Below are positions 1-11,449 of a stretch of DNA of 64,000 nt, one piece after another. Position numbers and translations under genes: made by a program. How positions within the stretch are numbered: position 1 is the first letter of the stretch; every line of letters starts with the position of its first letter. This DNA comes from Hermodice carunculata (Eukaryota; Annelida; Polychaeta; Eunicida; Amphinomidae): contig CAXHWN010002145.1 of the NCBI GenBank assembly GCA_964020975.1, forward strand, positions 1,031,701-1,095,700. The letters run 5' to 3'. The notes beneath the pieces were generated by a model. It was given only the letters and a program-made list of their open reading frames with translations, did not search any database and was not told the DNA's origin.

Positions 1-290
1 CATGAAAAAGTTCCAGCATCTGAGATTGATTGCTATATTTGCAAGTTCTTCAAGAAATTTGATACAGTGATGCGATAAATTATTTACTTCATATCTTCTC
101 AAGCCGGAACTTCTTGCTAGCAACAGATATTCAGCTTAAAGTGACAGTATACAGTTGCATAACAGATACATGTATTCTGCAACTTGTAGTGAAAAAACTT
201 CCAACCTCTGAGATTGATTTGTATATGTACAAGTTCATTATGAAATATGAGACACAGATTTGATAAATTAGTTCCCTCTTCAAAAGGCTC
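1..290. repeat. Imperfect tandem duplication, period about 188 bp
   Basis: Two diverged copies of the same stretch: the words TGAGATTGATT, a following TATAT-TGCAAGTT-like run and GATAAATTA recur at about 21-90 and 209-275 in the same order. The second copy overlaps a 77-codon minus-strand open frame (117-350) that I do not recognise and do not call a gene. The left copy may continue beyond the window edge. Confidence 0.6.
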
Positions 291-2049
291 ATATATTAGA
301 GCCAGGTCTGAAGCATCACCTTTCCCCTCATACTGGCAAAGGTAGCACATGTGGTCAAACTGTCAGTAATCATTTTATGTCATGCCTTGGAGAGACGAGC
401 AAAGCTCATTTAACTGTGCCAGGTGCTCAAATTGAAGGTACAGCTGTTAGTGCTATAAAGACCACCTCATGTACAAGACCACTGTCAGAAGACACTTGAC
501 TATACATCAACGGTAATTTGCCTGCATTTTAGGACCACCAGTGTTATAAGAGAGTTTTCTGCTGCCATTAGGGGAAGTCTGACTCGGCAGGTCCCACTCC
601 ACACAGATAAGTCTTAATCTGTAATGGCCCAAGTTAACAGACAGGGTTCCCTGCATTCCAGCCGAGCAGAAATATATCTCAGATGTCTGTATCGGTGAAG
701 ATGGGTTTATTTGGGTCTGTTTTATTGGTTGCTTGGGATTGATTCATTCTGCAAGACACTTAGAAGCACCAAAACTAAATCATCAAAATATGTGCACACA
801 TCAGAACAATATTAACTGCATACCTTCTCTAGGTACAACCAGATCCTGTCATTGGGGACTTCTTCTAGCACAACCAACTTCTATCAGAGAATGACTTTCC
901 AAGTTGATTTTCAAAAAAAGGACAGATATAGACCTACATTGTTTAGTTGGGATTTGATAAAGGTCTCAATATAGCGGTGTGAAAGGCAACTAGTAAAGAA
1001 TAGTATTTACCTGAGATAAACATGGAAGATCAAAGAGAGGAAGCATCATATCAATGCACCACAAGGATGGTTGGCAATAAGGTGCTCTGTTTTTGTAGTT
1101 CTCCAGTTAATTTAAATACCACCAATGCCAAAGAAAGCTGTTGCATGATGGCAAGCTTCTCATTTATAATTTTCATGCAGAATATGTGCTTTGAATCAGA
1201 AAATCAAGTAAAAGTATTCAAAGCAGACGGAATTTGATATTGGGAAACTTTTGCCAGTTTATGGGAGAAAGGGTTAAATAACTGGTAACTTTTGACAGTA
1301 TTTATATTAACAAATGTTGAAAGGGACAATTTTTGTTGAAAAAATGAGGAGCTACCGGTGTTTTGATAAGAAAGCTTTGCTGCTAGGGAGATGTGTTAAT
1401 GATGATGTTGAAGTCTTCAGAACAAAGACACCTGGTTTCACTAGGGTGTGCCTGGAAGGATGTCTCCCAGGCTACGCTTAGTGCTTAAGTCCTCCCATGA
1501 TGGGATCAGTGGAATCACCTGGTGTTTATTTGTGATAGGAAGCCACAGGAAACTGGCCATGATCTCCAGGCATTCTGCAGTTCTCAGGGATCTCTGTGAG
1601 AAACAGGACCTATTAACATGAGGGACTGGCCTATCTGGGGGAAATCAAACCAGCTGACTGTAGCAAAACAAATAGAAGAGGAATGTTTTGCCAATATGGC
1701 CATGTAGCAGTGGTATCAGTGACCCTGGCCATCCTCTCTTCATTCTTGATCCCTTCCCTTCCTGCCCCAGCCAGTTAACTCATTGTATCCCAAGCAGGCA
1801 ATGCATGGCTTTGGCCAGTGGCTTTTGCATTGCCTGGCAAGTCATGCCATAGCTATGCTTCAAGCCTACCAAATAATATAAATATATCAACTTCAGATAA
1901 ATCATGAATTTAAAGACAATGAAATGTAGGCTTCTGATACCTGACAGGTATATTTGACAGCTATTGTGACTTGCAGCTACAAAGGAGGGAGAAAAAGAGG
2001 CAGATGCAGTGTTACCTCTTTTGTTTTTTGTTTTTATTTTTTTTTTTTT
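291..2049. other. No gene seen
   Basis: No exon, RNA gene or clear element is visible. A T-run lies at about 2036-2052. A TTAACTC start near 1766, followed by a short self-complementary stretch, may be a decayed copy of the TTAA element family. Confidence 0.5.
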
Positions 2050-2287
2050 TTTGCCAATTTTGACAAAAGTCAATGCATGTGCTCTGAATTGATATACCAA
2101 TACTGTATTCATATTCTTTGTAAACCAACCTTCCATTCAAGTTCCAGTGTGCCTGCAGTTATCATAAGAAAGCAGAGACCATGATAGTGGCTCAGATCAA
2201 CAGCTTTCCTCAGCACACTATGGGCATCATGTGGCCAAAGCTGAGGCAAGCCATTGACTCCGTCAAAATGTGGCAACGAAAGACTAA
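2050..2287 (-). mobile_element. Degenerate TTAA-family inverted-repeat element
   Basis: It carries the family landmarks in reverse: ATTCATATT...CCATTCAAG (the conserved module), then ATCAACAGCTTTCCTCAGC facing GCTGAGGCAAGCCATTGAC (the stem), then TGGCAACGAAAGACTAAA as a decayed terminus. It is more diverged than the copies at 7663 or 14652. Confidence 0.6.
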
Positions 2288-2748
2288 ATGGCCCTCCCTG
2301 CCACAGGGCTAAATACCTTAGCAGTCGTCATCAGGCGGTCAAGAAGCCAAGTATTTGAGTGGCAACTGCTTCATAGCCATACATTTAACATAAGAGAGAT
2401 ACTCAGAATTGCTGTTGATAAGCACAGGGACCTTATCTGTTGAAGATGCCACACCAGTCCATCTACAAATGGACAGACTGGAGCATTAAGGTAATAGGGG
2501 CCTGTAAGTAGACATGTTAGGGTACTGATTACAGACTAGGGGCATCATTCTGGGCATACCCTGGATAGCTGAATGATGCTGGGCAGGGCAAGGAGCCACT
2601 TACAATCAATTGCCTGATGTGTGGCTTTCTTATTAACCTTGTGCTCTCAAACTGCCCCAAATCAACTGGATGCTAAAACCTTGTCCACCTTCAGTGTTTT
2701 CACTTGAACATTTTTCCTGATAAAAACTAGTTGAATTAGATTTAAAAA

Positions 2749-2982
2749 TTAACTCTTTCAGTGTCAAATTTTGCACTGAATCAACAGCTTTTCATGCCAC
2801 GCATTGGGCACATTGCACCCAGTGTGTGCCAAGACAAGCTGTTGACCTGGGATATTCTCTCTGGAACTATAGGCATGCTGGTACTTGAGTGAAAGGTCTT
2901 TTTATGAGAAATACGAATCTGGGAACCTAATGATAATTTAGACCAGTTTGACTTTGGTCATGATTGGCACTGAAAAAGTTAA
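2749..2982 (+). mobile_element. TTAA-family inverted-repeat element (MITE-like)
   Basis: It begins TTAACTCTTTCAGTGTCA and ends TTGGCACTGAAAAAGTTAA, about 18 bp of terminal inverted repeat with TTAA at both edges. Inside are stem arms CAACAGCTTTTC and ACAAGCTGTTG around a GCATTGGGC palindrome, followed by ACTATAGGCATGCTGGTACT and the GAATGAAAGG-like module. It has no coding capacity. TTAA at both edges is what a piggyBac-type target site would leave; this is an inference. Confidence 0.85.
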
Positions 2983-3048
2983 AGTGTTTCACAATGGCAG
3001 ACACAAAGTCAAAAACACCTTGCAAGGTTTGATTCCTGGTAAGAGTAA

Positions 3049-3186
3049 GACTGAGTCAATAGCTTTCCCTGGCATCCCATGTCAAGGAAAGCTATTGACT
3101 TAGAGCTGGCAACCCATGCCAAGGAAAGCTGTTGACCTAGGGGTGGCATCCCATGTCAAGGAAAGTGATTGACCTAGGGCATGCCA
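3049..3186 (+). repeat. Serial copies of the TTAA-family stem only
   Basis: GAGTCAATAGCTTTCCCTGGCATC is followed by three right-arm units of about 45 bp (CATGTCAAGGAAAGCTATTGAC, CATGCCAAGGAAAGCTGTTGAC, CATGTCAAGGAAAGTGATTGAC, each here in outline). The stem arm has been amplified in tandem without the rest of the element. Confidence 0.65.
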
Positions 3187-5854
3187 TCATGAATGGTCTT
3201 ACATATAAATCTCAGCAAAAATGTTTTTTAGTAATGAGAAGTATAAGCAAAAACCTGAAGGCAGATGACAATTTAAATCCATGTGCTTTAAGCATGCAAG
3301 GGTTAATGTTATCTGCTAAATAGACCAATCCCCTGGTTTTCCACCCCACACAAGAGATAATGAGCTTGGTCAGCTTTCACGGCAACTTTAAATGGTACAA
3401 AATTATTCTGGTGTTAAACCAGTGCTATATGTACTGGTACAGACAAGTTAAGCCAACTTCACATTCTATTCATACAAATAACATATAAGAATACCTAACA
3501 GGATAAAGGTTCAAAATACAGCACCCCAGAAATATCAAAACACTTGAATTTAAAAACTGCAGAAAGAAGGATCTTTGGGACAGTGCTACTTGCTGACATG
3601 TATTTCTTTGAAGCATAAGGTGAATTGATGGGTGAGATCACAGGAACAGTTGGACAGTTACTAAGTGGGGAAGCAGACAAGTAGGTCTTTGTGGACAGAG
3701 ATCCAGGGTTAAGTGAAATGACCAAAGCAGTTGGTGGGTAATTTTGAGGCAGTGATCAAAGAGAAGCTGTGAGTTGATTCAGCCATCAAGGTGATGCAGT
3801 GTGACAGGGCTTTGATTTACCAGGACTGGTGTATGGTGCACACAAACGAAACATACTGGAATTTCCCTATATGACTAGCAGGGGGACTGAAAAATGTGGT
3901 CTAACAAGGGAAGTGGTCTTAAGAGGGATATAATTTAATCAAAGATAAAAACCAAGACTGTAAATTGGTGGTCTTTGTGTGGAAGTTGTCTTATTGGCCT
4001 TGAAATTGGGAGTTTCTGCTGTATATTATTTGGTTCAGGATGTCTGTTGCATTTTCAGTTTAGCTTATGTCACTTAATACAGGAGAGTATGGACCATTAA
4101 ATATGCCTCAAAAACAAGAAAAAGTGTCTGACATCTTCAGTTGATCCATGTACAACCTGTATGTTAATTTGGTTTTTAAAATAGCTTTGTATAAAACATG
4201 TTACTGCAGGAATTTTTCCCCGTTAATGTAATTTAAGTTGATGGAAATGAGAAGGTGTGCTTGGGTTCAATTTTACATTTCAACACTGTAAAATTGGAAA
4301 GAAATTAAGGATGTGGAGAAAATGAAAAATTACATGTTAATTTTTTCACAGAAGTGGTTGAGAAATATATTGACAACAGCATAAGCGATAGAGTGACATA
4401 TGTGTAGATGTCATTATTCTTGAATAGGTGTCATGACTGCACATAAACCACAGAATGAGTTTCTGTCAGTGATGTGGCAACAGATGTCTGGTGTTTGAGT
4501 AAAATCTCCCTTGTGTCCCTAGCTTTTGTCTCCATCTCTTTCTGTTCATAAATCCTTGACCATTTTCATGAAGCAAGAGGTCAGAGATGCCATTCATGAT
4601 TGTTCCATCTGTCATGAATCTAAGAGGTGGGGGGGGGGGGGAGATCATTCTAGCTACTTCAGTGACAAAGCCAGTTTGGGTATTACATTGATACATTATG
4701 TAATACATGTACAATGTATCATAGGCTGAGTAAGACAGTCAACTGATTCATCTCCATCACTAGGTCTCGAGAGAAGCCATGTATACAGCCTGCTCTCTTC
4801 CCCCTCTCATCCCACTGGTGGTCTGAAGATGACTTTCAAAAGTTAATTAATTTCATGGACTCAGGTGATTTGCAGAGGGCTTACTAGGTTAGTAGGGTTA
4901 CAAAACTTTTATTCTATGAACTGTAGCAAGACAAGTACACAAGGACTACACTGTAATTGTTTCCACATCATCAGACATCTATGACTATAGCTATACAGAC
5001 ATGCCTCGAATATTTGTGGCATATCCACAGGTTTTAGGATAAAAAGATGAATCACATGATGGCCAAATCCAGGATTCACCAAAACATTACACTGAACAAT
5101 TATCATGAATAATTGATGTGTTTGTCATCAGGTATAGTGACTCCTGAGCTTGAAAGCAAGAGATACAGTTACCACAGGAAGATACAGTGGTTCCATTGTC
5201 TTCAGTGACAGCTGTGTTGTTTGGTGTATGTTTACCATGGCAGTACAAGCTTGGTACATGTCTTGTTTACGTTCTCAATAGTTGTATACAAAAAAAAAAC
5301 GAGATAAGCTTCATTCAGAAGAGCCTACAAAACACAGCCGTGAGCATATGGTGCTGGGCCATTCTCCAACCAAAATGAGCAACAAAATCAATAGTCAGTA
5401 AACGGTTCAGGGCCGTACGTCTTCTCGCATTTGCCCGTACACCATGCTGGATTGATAGTGCAAAGTCTACGTCCAAGTGGGATACAGCTTCACGCACTAT
5501 TCAAATCACAAACATTACCTATAACCCAGCTTCTCAAGAAATCAATTCAACCCAAATTGGTGCTGGACATCTAAACTGGATATACATCTCATTACCCCAA
5601 ATATTTATGAATCTATAGACCCTGAATTGACACATGGAGTGTCTGGCTTCACTGCCTTACCAGTCATCGGCCGTTTTTGGGGGGAAGTAGAAAACCCTTT
5701 CAGTGTATCTGATGGCCTGCTTTGTGGCACAGATATTAATGAGGGATGCCACTTTCAAAATGGGAATCACACAGTGGTGAAGACTGTGGCTTTGGAATTC
5801 ACAATGACTCTGGAATGTGACTTCCCTGGCCTTGAGAAGAGCAAGAACATGTGA
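3187..5854. other. No gene seen
   Basis: Open frames are short and lack splice or codon support. A run of 12 G lies at about 4629-4640. No recognisable transposon remnant. Confidence 0.5.
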
Positions 5855-5963
5855 ATGTCGAAGGCTTGTGAACACATACCCATGGTCGGGATGGAACTTA
5901 CGGGCATCAACATGGAATGTTGGGAGCCTGAAGGCACTAAGGATATGCTTATCTTACTGGAAG
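5855..5963 (+). CDS. Weak candidate first exon, phase 1
   Basis: An ATG directly after an in-frame stop opens 36 codons ending LILLE plus one base before a good donor (AAG|GTAAGC at 5964). The exit phase is 1, which would fit the acceptor at 55079, but one in three random cases would also fit. The first ATG has a poor context; the ATG reading MELTG is better. No homology is recognised, so this is a low-confidence candidate only. Confidence 0.15.
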
Positions 5964-6831
5964 GTAAGCTTCTACGACCACCTTTCTCAGCCACAGGCAG
6001 CAGTCAGCATGAGGCCTTGCCATGTATAATCATTCATAGAAAACAACAGTGATATCGCATTCTTTAGTCTTCCTTCTAGGCTCCTCACTTGTGTCACAGT
6101 GCATGGGTCCACAACATGATGTGTCCATTTCAGAAGAATGTTTTCCTTTTTTTTTTTCTTTTGTCATTTTTTTCTGAGTACCTTGATGGACACAGGATAC
6201 CTATTGTAGCTTGTGCAACACCAGGCCTTAATCTAAATTAATCATGTCCATTGATTTTATTAGTGTTGAAAATTGCCCTCATCAATCCACACACGGAGTA
6301 CCCCAGAAAAGTATAGAATAAACTGAGGGAAGCAGGAGCCAACCAGAAGTGAGCTCTGTATTTGGATGAAGTTGTCAGGCAGCTTTTCAAATAAAGCAGG
6401 CTGGTAAACTGACAAACTTAAACTTTTATCTTCCTACCACCAAGAAAAGGGTTAATTTTTGCTCATTGACTTGATAAGTTTCACAGATACACATCAAGAT
6501 CCAAAACATTGCATGAAATTGCTAAAATATGAGAGAGATGCAACTGTAATTACTGCTACAGCCTGTCAAAATATTGACTTGACATTGAGTCACAGGGAAA
6601 CATCACCCCTGGTACTGGTAGGGCGACAAAGGGGGGGGGGGGGAGGCTGCAGCTTGTGCTGGTCTTGTAATTGTAGTCAGGTGATGGCTTCATTTGGCCA
6701 CTTGCCCTCTCTACATTTTTTTTTTTCATTCTCAAATACCAAAGTTGGTGCATTGTAAATTTGTTGGAAATTGTGGTGTAAATAAAAATTGCAGTTCGAT
6801 CCAGGTCTGTGGTATGGCTGCCTATGTCAAT

Positions 6832-7072
6832 TTAACCCTTTCCCCCTTGAATTGACACTTGAGTCAACAACTTTCCTTGGCAAGAGTTAGGCACTAAGTG
6901 CCCAACTTGTGCCAAGGAAATTTGTTGACTTGGGGCATGTGACCTTGATAGGGCTCAGCTACAGTTCTCAGTCAATTTTTTTTTTCATTACTGTTCAAAT
7001 TAGTTGAAAACACTGAAGCAGACGATATTTGACTACCAGCCGGTTTTGGCGGTTTAAAGGGCAAAGGGTTAA
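6832..7072 (+). mobile_element. TTAA-family element, CCCTTT-terminus subtype
   Basis: The ends are TTAACCCTTTCCCCCTTG and GGGCAAAGGGTTAA. The stem is GAGTCAACAACTTTCCTTGGC against GCCAAGGAAATTTGTTGAC with a GGCACT/AGTGCC tip. The right half keeps GCAGACGATATTTG, shared with the copy at 42005, instead of the TACTTGAATGAAAGG module. Confidence 0.75.
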
Positions 7073-7662
7073 TGTGACTCAGGTGCCCATGGAAAGGCAA
7101 TCAAAACACAAACAAATACAGGATGAACCAGAACGCACTATTTCTAAACCCATCAAATTTTTCTTCTCATGCAAAGTGACCATTTTGTTGTTGCGATTTG
7201 AAAAGGTGACCTGATAGTATTTCTATTTAAGATTATTTTCTTTTTATTGCGTGATTTGAGTGCATCATGGAACTTCATCAAATGAAGATCCTTCTGATAT
7301 CTTTGGTAGCCTACCATTTCAGTGTGATTGACATGAATTGGTCAATTCTGCCAGCAGGTCAACTACAATTGGTTAGGACCAGAAAAGAATCCCATTAACT
7401 GATAATTGATCTTCAGACATTGCTGTCCACATGTAAGTGAGTGCAGAATCTCTTTTTTTACACATAGTGGTGAAAAGGGGCAAATTAAAGGGAACAAAAA
7501 CTGTTTATTTCTCGGATGCCTCTCTACAGTTATCTAATTACTGGATGACAAGAGTGTTGTTGGACCACTATTGAACTTTCCCTGTGGGGCAGGGTTAGGG
7601 CTTGTGTGTCAGGTACCTGGCCAAGTAAAGCCTTGTCCTGTCTGTCATCTCTTGACCAGTAA

Positions 7663-7910
7663 TTAACCCTTTCAGTGCCAAGTTTTGGACTGACTCAACA
7701 GCTTTTCTCAGTGTGCATTGGGTGCAATGAGCCCAATGTACACCGAGAAAAGCTGTTGACCTGGGTTATTCTCTCTGGAACTATAGGCATACTGGTACTT
7801 GAATGAAAGGTCTTTTTACGAAGAATACGAATCTGAGATCCTTATAATAATTTAGAGTAGTTTGACTTACATAGATTGACTTGAGAGGTAATTGGCACTG
7901 AAAGAGTTAA
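7663..7910 (+). mobile_element. TTAA-family inverted-repeat element, well preserved
   Basis: TTAACCCTTTCAGTGCCA opens and TTGGCACTGAAAGAGTTAA closes it. Stem arms of about 29 bp (GTCAACAGCTTTTCTCAGTG and its partner) surround a tiny loop. The right half has ACTATAGGCATACTGGTACT, GAATGAAAGGTC and GAATACGAATCTG. It is one of the best copies for defining the family. Confidence 0.88.
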
Positions 7911-7977
7911 GTCTGTCTGTACTGTGCCTATCATTGTACAGAGTTAAGTCTGTCTGTACTGTGCCTATCATTGTACG
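7904..7977 (+). repeat. 37-bp tandem duplication across an element end
   Basis: The unit AGAGTTAAGTCTGTCTGTAC plus TGTGCCTATCATTGTAC occurs twice in tandem (7904-7940 and 7941-7977). It contains the last bases of the element at 7663 plus the flanking host DNA, so the duplication happened after insertion. Confidence 0.85.
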
Positions 7978-10227
7978 TTCAATATCCTTTGAAGTTGTAA
8001 GATTCAGCCAGATTTCATACAGCCATGTTCGAATGAAAGTAGAATATTTATGTAAGAAGGATAAAAAATATTGAGAATGGATATTCCCACAGAGAAAGGG
8101 TTGAAATTCCCATATGGTGGTCAGTGGGATACAGCACACACAGTTTACAGAGTGTACCAACAAACAAGCGGGCCATTCACAGCTGTAACAACATATACTG
8201 CCTTCCAGCCTAGGCTCAGCAGCAGCAGTGCATTACTCTGCCACCAGGGGGCACAGGTGAACTGTACTGACAAAACAACACCAAAACTCTTATATGTAAC
8301 AACTGTGATTTATTTTCAAGAAAAGCAAAATTTTCTTTTTTGTATTGGGAAGAGTTAATTAACATTAAGTAAAGGTAAATAAATCATTATATTGAAGGGT
8401 ACAAGTGTCACTCATAGTTTTTGGCAGCCTTTGCAAGTACTTCAAATACAGCTATTGTCAATGGTAGCATTTACCACTCAGTAATTTCTTGCTAGTTGTA
8501 TTGGTGGCTTATCAGGTAGTTCTAGGCAAGGGTCTTGTTATTTACAACCCAGCTTGTTGATGTCAATACCATGCAATGCAAGGCTTTCATCACCACTTTG
8601 TTTTCATTGTTTCCAAATAGTGGGTGTATGTGACTCATTTACAATGGCTGGATTATCATGTATTTACGCAAGTATTAAGAGATATTTACAGTAATCATAG
8701 CAAGGAAATAGAGAAATAGTTGTGAGTCATGTATTTTGGGATTTGTGTGATACTAATGTTATGACCTTAGGGTTGTGACAATTCATTGTAAAAACTATTA
8801 GTCACTTAAGCCTTTGTGGTTGGCTTGGATCCTGTCACTTATCCATTACCTTTAGAATATAATTACCTATTTATTGGTGAATATGAGCTTATTGTAAGGC
8901 ATTGCAAGCGCAGGAGAAGAAAATTTCATCTGGTAGACCTCAGTACATACAATTCTGACTTGTTCTGGCATCATGGATTCTTTAACCCTTTTTTGGCCAA
9001 CAATTAGCACAGAAAAAATGCGTGGCTGAAAATTTTTGCATCTTAAAAAAAGGTAAATAAAGATTCAAATTAAGGTCGATGAAGATATTATCCAGAGTGT
9101 AAAACACCAAGTGTGTGCATTCTGAACTGGTGTCAACTCATAATACCGTAGTGTATGTAATATGTGCTACTTCTCTGTCTGTATGGTAGAAACAATTGAC
9201 ACGTATGGGGGGAAAAAAAGAAGTGGAAAGGGAGATTTAGTGAGTATTTATGTTTACTTGTGCAGTGCTCAAGCATACACACAGTTATAATGGGCCGATG
9301 GGACAGGAAGAGTAGGCCATTAGAGACTTAATTAGTGCGGAAATATTTGATGCTCCATTTCTTAGAATCTGGCTGCAAATTTGCTATATTTACATATTTT
9401 ATTACAGCAGCTGAAAAATACCTTGTTTTTCTCAATTAGGACACCCCCCCCCAAAAAAAAAAAAAAAAAGGAGCCCCAAACATGAGCCAGACTGCCTGTG
9501 TGTGTAGTCTCGCATTGTTTCCCATGGAGTTGGCATGAAAGAGGCAAAAAAGAGAAAGACTTCTTGTCAGAGCTATACATATTTGACCTATCCACGGGGG
9601 AGGTGACCCTTGTCCCTGGTTAGAGTGACAGAGAGATGAAATGTAGCATAAAGCCTTATGCCTGGAGCTGTTGTGGACAGGACAAGGCCTCACAGCTCTG
9701 TGTGCTGTCAATCTGGGCTCCCACCAGCCTCCAATGTAATTGGGCAACAGTTCCAATATTGGGGCACGTTTCTGATATTTCATATAAGGTTTTCCATGGG
9801 GTCAAACATCTAAAGTTATGCACTGCGTGAGTTATATCAGTTGTCCACCTGTTGCTTGGGATTTTTTTAACACTTCCCTATCCACCCACTCCCCCAAAAT
9901 ACACAAAGTGTACCTTAAAAAATATGATGTAATCATGTGGGGGAGATTTTTAGACATTTATATATATATTTATTTTTATGCTGCAATAATATAATGATAC
10001 AATGTACCATTATTATCATCCTTGTATGTGACATCACTCCAGACTTCAGCACTGGTATCAGTTACATAGGTTCTTATACTGTACAGTTGTGTACAAATTG
10101 TTCCTATCCTTCAACGTTTTCATTCCTAGTAGTTCCTGGTCCACAGACAGTTGAGAACAATGGCCTTGACAATGTTGATATTTTGTGCATTATGACTTGT
10201 ATCATGATGAGTCCTTGTAACATTTTG
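7978..10227. other. No gene; one CTCF-like site and a C/A homopolymer pair
   Basis: No exon is visible. A C-run followed by an A-run lies at 9444-9469 (T then G on the other strand). See also the site at 8241. Confidence 0.5.
8241..8254 (+). promoter_or_regulatory. CTCF-like core motif
   Basis: CCACCAGGGGGCAC matches the CTCF core CCASYAGRKGGCRS exactly. It is one of four exact core matches in the window, all in this orientation. Binding is not shown by the sequence. Confidence 0.45.
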
Positions 10228-10454
10228 ATCCGTAAAGTGCTTATTTAATATTGAGTCAACTGCTTTGCTCAGGACGCATTGCCTGCAAAGTGTCTCAAGG
10301 CAAGCTGTTGACTAAGACTACTTCTTGCTTTAGACTAGACTCACTGGTATTTGAATGAAAGGTATCTTCATGAGGAGTTTGAATCTTTTAACCATTATGT
10401 GTTTAACAGCAATGGGAAAATGACTATAGCAGTGATTAGCACTTTAAGGTTAAG
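10228..10454 (+). mobile_element. TTAA-family element, CTTAA-terminus subtype, diverged
   Basis: It contains GAGTCAACTGCTTTGCTCAGG and AGGCAAGCTGTTGAC as stem arms, then CTTGCTTTAGACTAGACTC, TTTGAATGAAAGGTATC and TGATTAGCACTTTAAGGTTAA. It matches the better-kept reverse copy at 33247. Confidence 0.7.
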
Positions 10455-10754
10455 TGTACAGACTGATAAGAAGGCATTCCCTCCACAGGGGCCACCTCTC
10501 CATGAAGCAAGTTATTGTCCCCATCAGGAGGGGCCACATTTATAGTGGCCTTGGGTTGACCTTATAAGGGGGAACCACTGAACACATATAGACCAATTCA
10601 ATGCAGCTGGCACTATGGGACTGGCTATGACAGGTCTCAGGGAGATATGATCAAGGTTCTGGCACAAGATCGTCAAGGTCACAGCTGTCAGTCATTAACA
10701 AATTTTGTAACTTATGGGACAACCCCCAGGACGCCAGGAACAAACAGCGTTTCC

Positions 10755-10784
10755 TTTTTTTTTTTTTTTGGGGGGGGGGGGGGG
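10755..10784. repeat. T-run followed directly by G-run
   Basis: About 15 T are followed by about 15 G. The same composite occurs at about 50863-50885, and its reverse complement at 9444-9469. Confidence 0.9.
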
Positions 10785-11352
10785 CTGCAGGATTTGCAGA
10801 ATTTGTTTTTGGTTAAACAACTCCAGGAATCCAGGAATATGTCACAGAGAGGACTTCCTTGTAAATTAAAACTAGGATTTGACTGTGATATTGTTTCAAA
10901 TTTATATAAAAAAAAAAAAAAGGAAGTAAAGACATCGTGACTGGCATTCCATTTGTGTTGTTTTTTAAGTGTATAAAGTCTCCAGGAAACAGACCCAGGC
11001 CAGGTCAGCCATAGGTCCTCCTCTGACTTGTTACTATGTATCCAGCATGTACATTGGGAACAGCTACACTGTAACCAGCACTTTCTATGAGAAACATTTG
11101 TGAGCATTTTTGTGAAGAAACCCACAGGAGATTCTACACCAGGGATTTTTGTATATGTGGGAGTGTTCTAACAGAGCCAGTAACTGGACTAGGAAGCACT
11201 GTTTACTAGTAATAATACACATATTGTATTCTAGGATGCATAAATAGACTGTTCTGGTCTTGCTGACCTGTCAATAGTGGACAATGGAGTGACTGTTTTG
11301 AGGATTGTAGGTTAAAGTCATAGTGGATAGCCTAGTGAAGACAGGTGACAAG

Positions 11353-11449
11353 ATGTACATTCAGTGGAAGGGTGTGGGGCTATTGGAGCTCAAGCTTCGG
11401 CTGTCCATGAAGGGACTACACCAGCGCATGGTCTATTTCATCTTGGGAG
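11353..11449 (+). CDS. Alternative first coding exon of MTUS-like gene (ATIP1-like N-terminus)
   Basis: The ATG lies in a good context (CAAG before ATG) and opens 32 codons plus one base, ending at a strong donor, GAG|GTAAGA. The peptide is short, basic and hydrophobic, with LKLRLSMKGL in the middle. From memory, the human MTUS1 short isoform ATIP1 begins with a unique exon containing IHIRLTAKGLLRNL; R-L-[ST]-x-K-G-L lines up without gaps. The exit phase is 1, exactly what the acceptor at 55079 needs (G + AC gives Asp). The intron would be 43.6 kb. An N-terminus of this kind could be mitochondrial or membrane-directed, as reported for ATIP1, but that is inference. No promoter box is obvious upstream. 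The short peptide limits certainty; the splice and phase fit are seen directly, the isoform assignment is recalled homology. Confidence 0.62.

Noticed and set aside
10712-11125. 137-codon minus-strand frame
   Set aside because: It runs through homopolymers (poly-Lys, poly-Phe, poly-Pro), with no family resemblance or splice signals; a chance frame.
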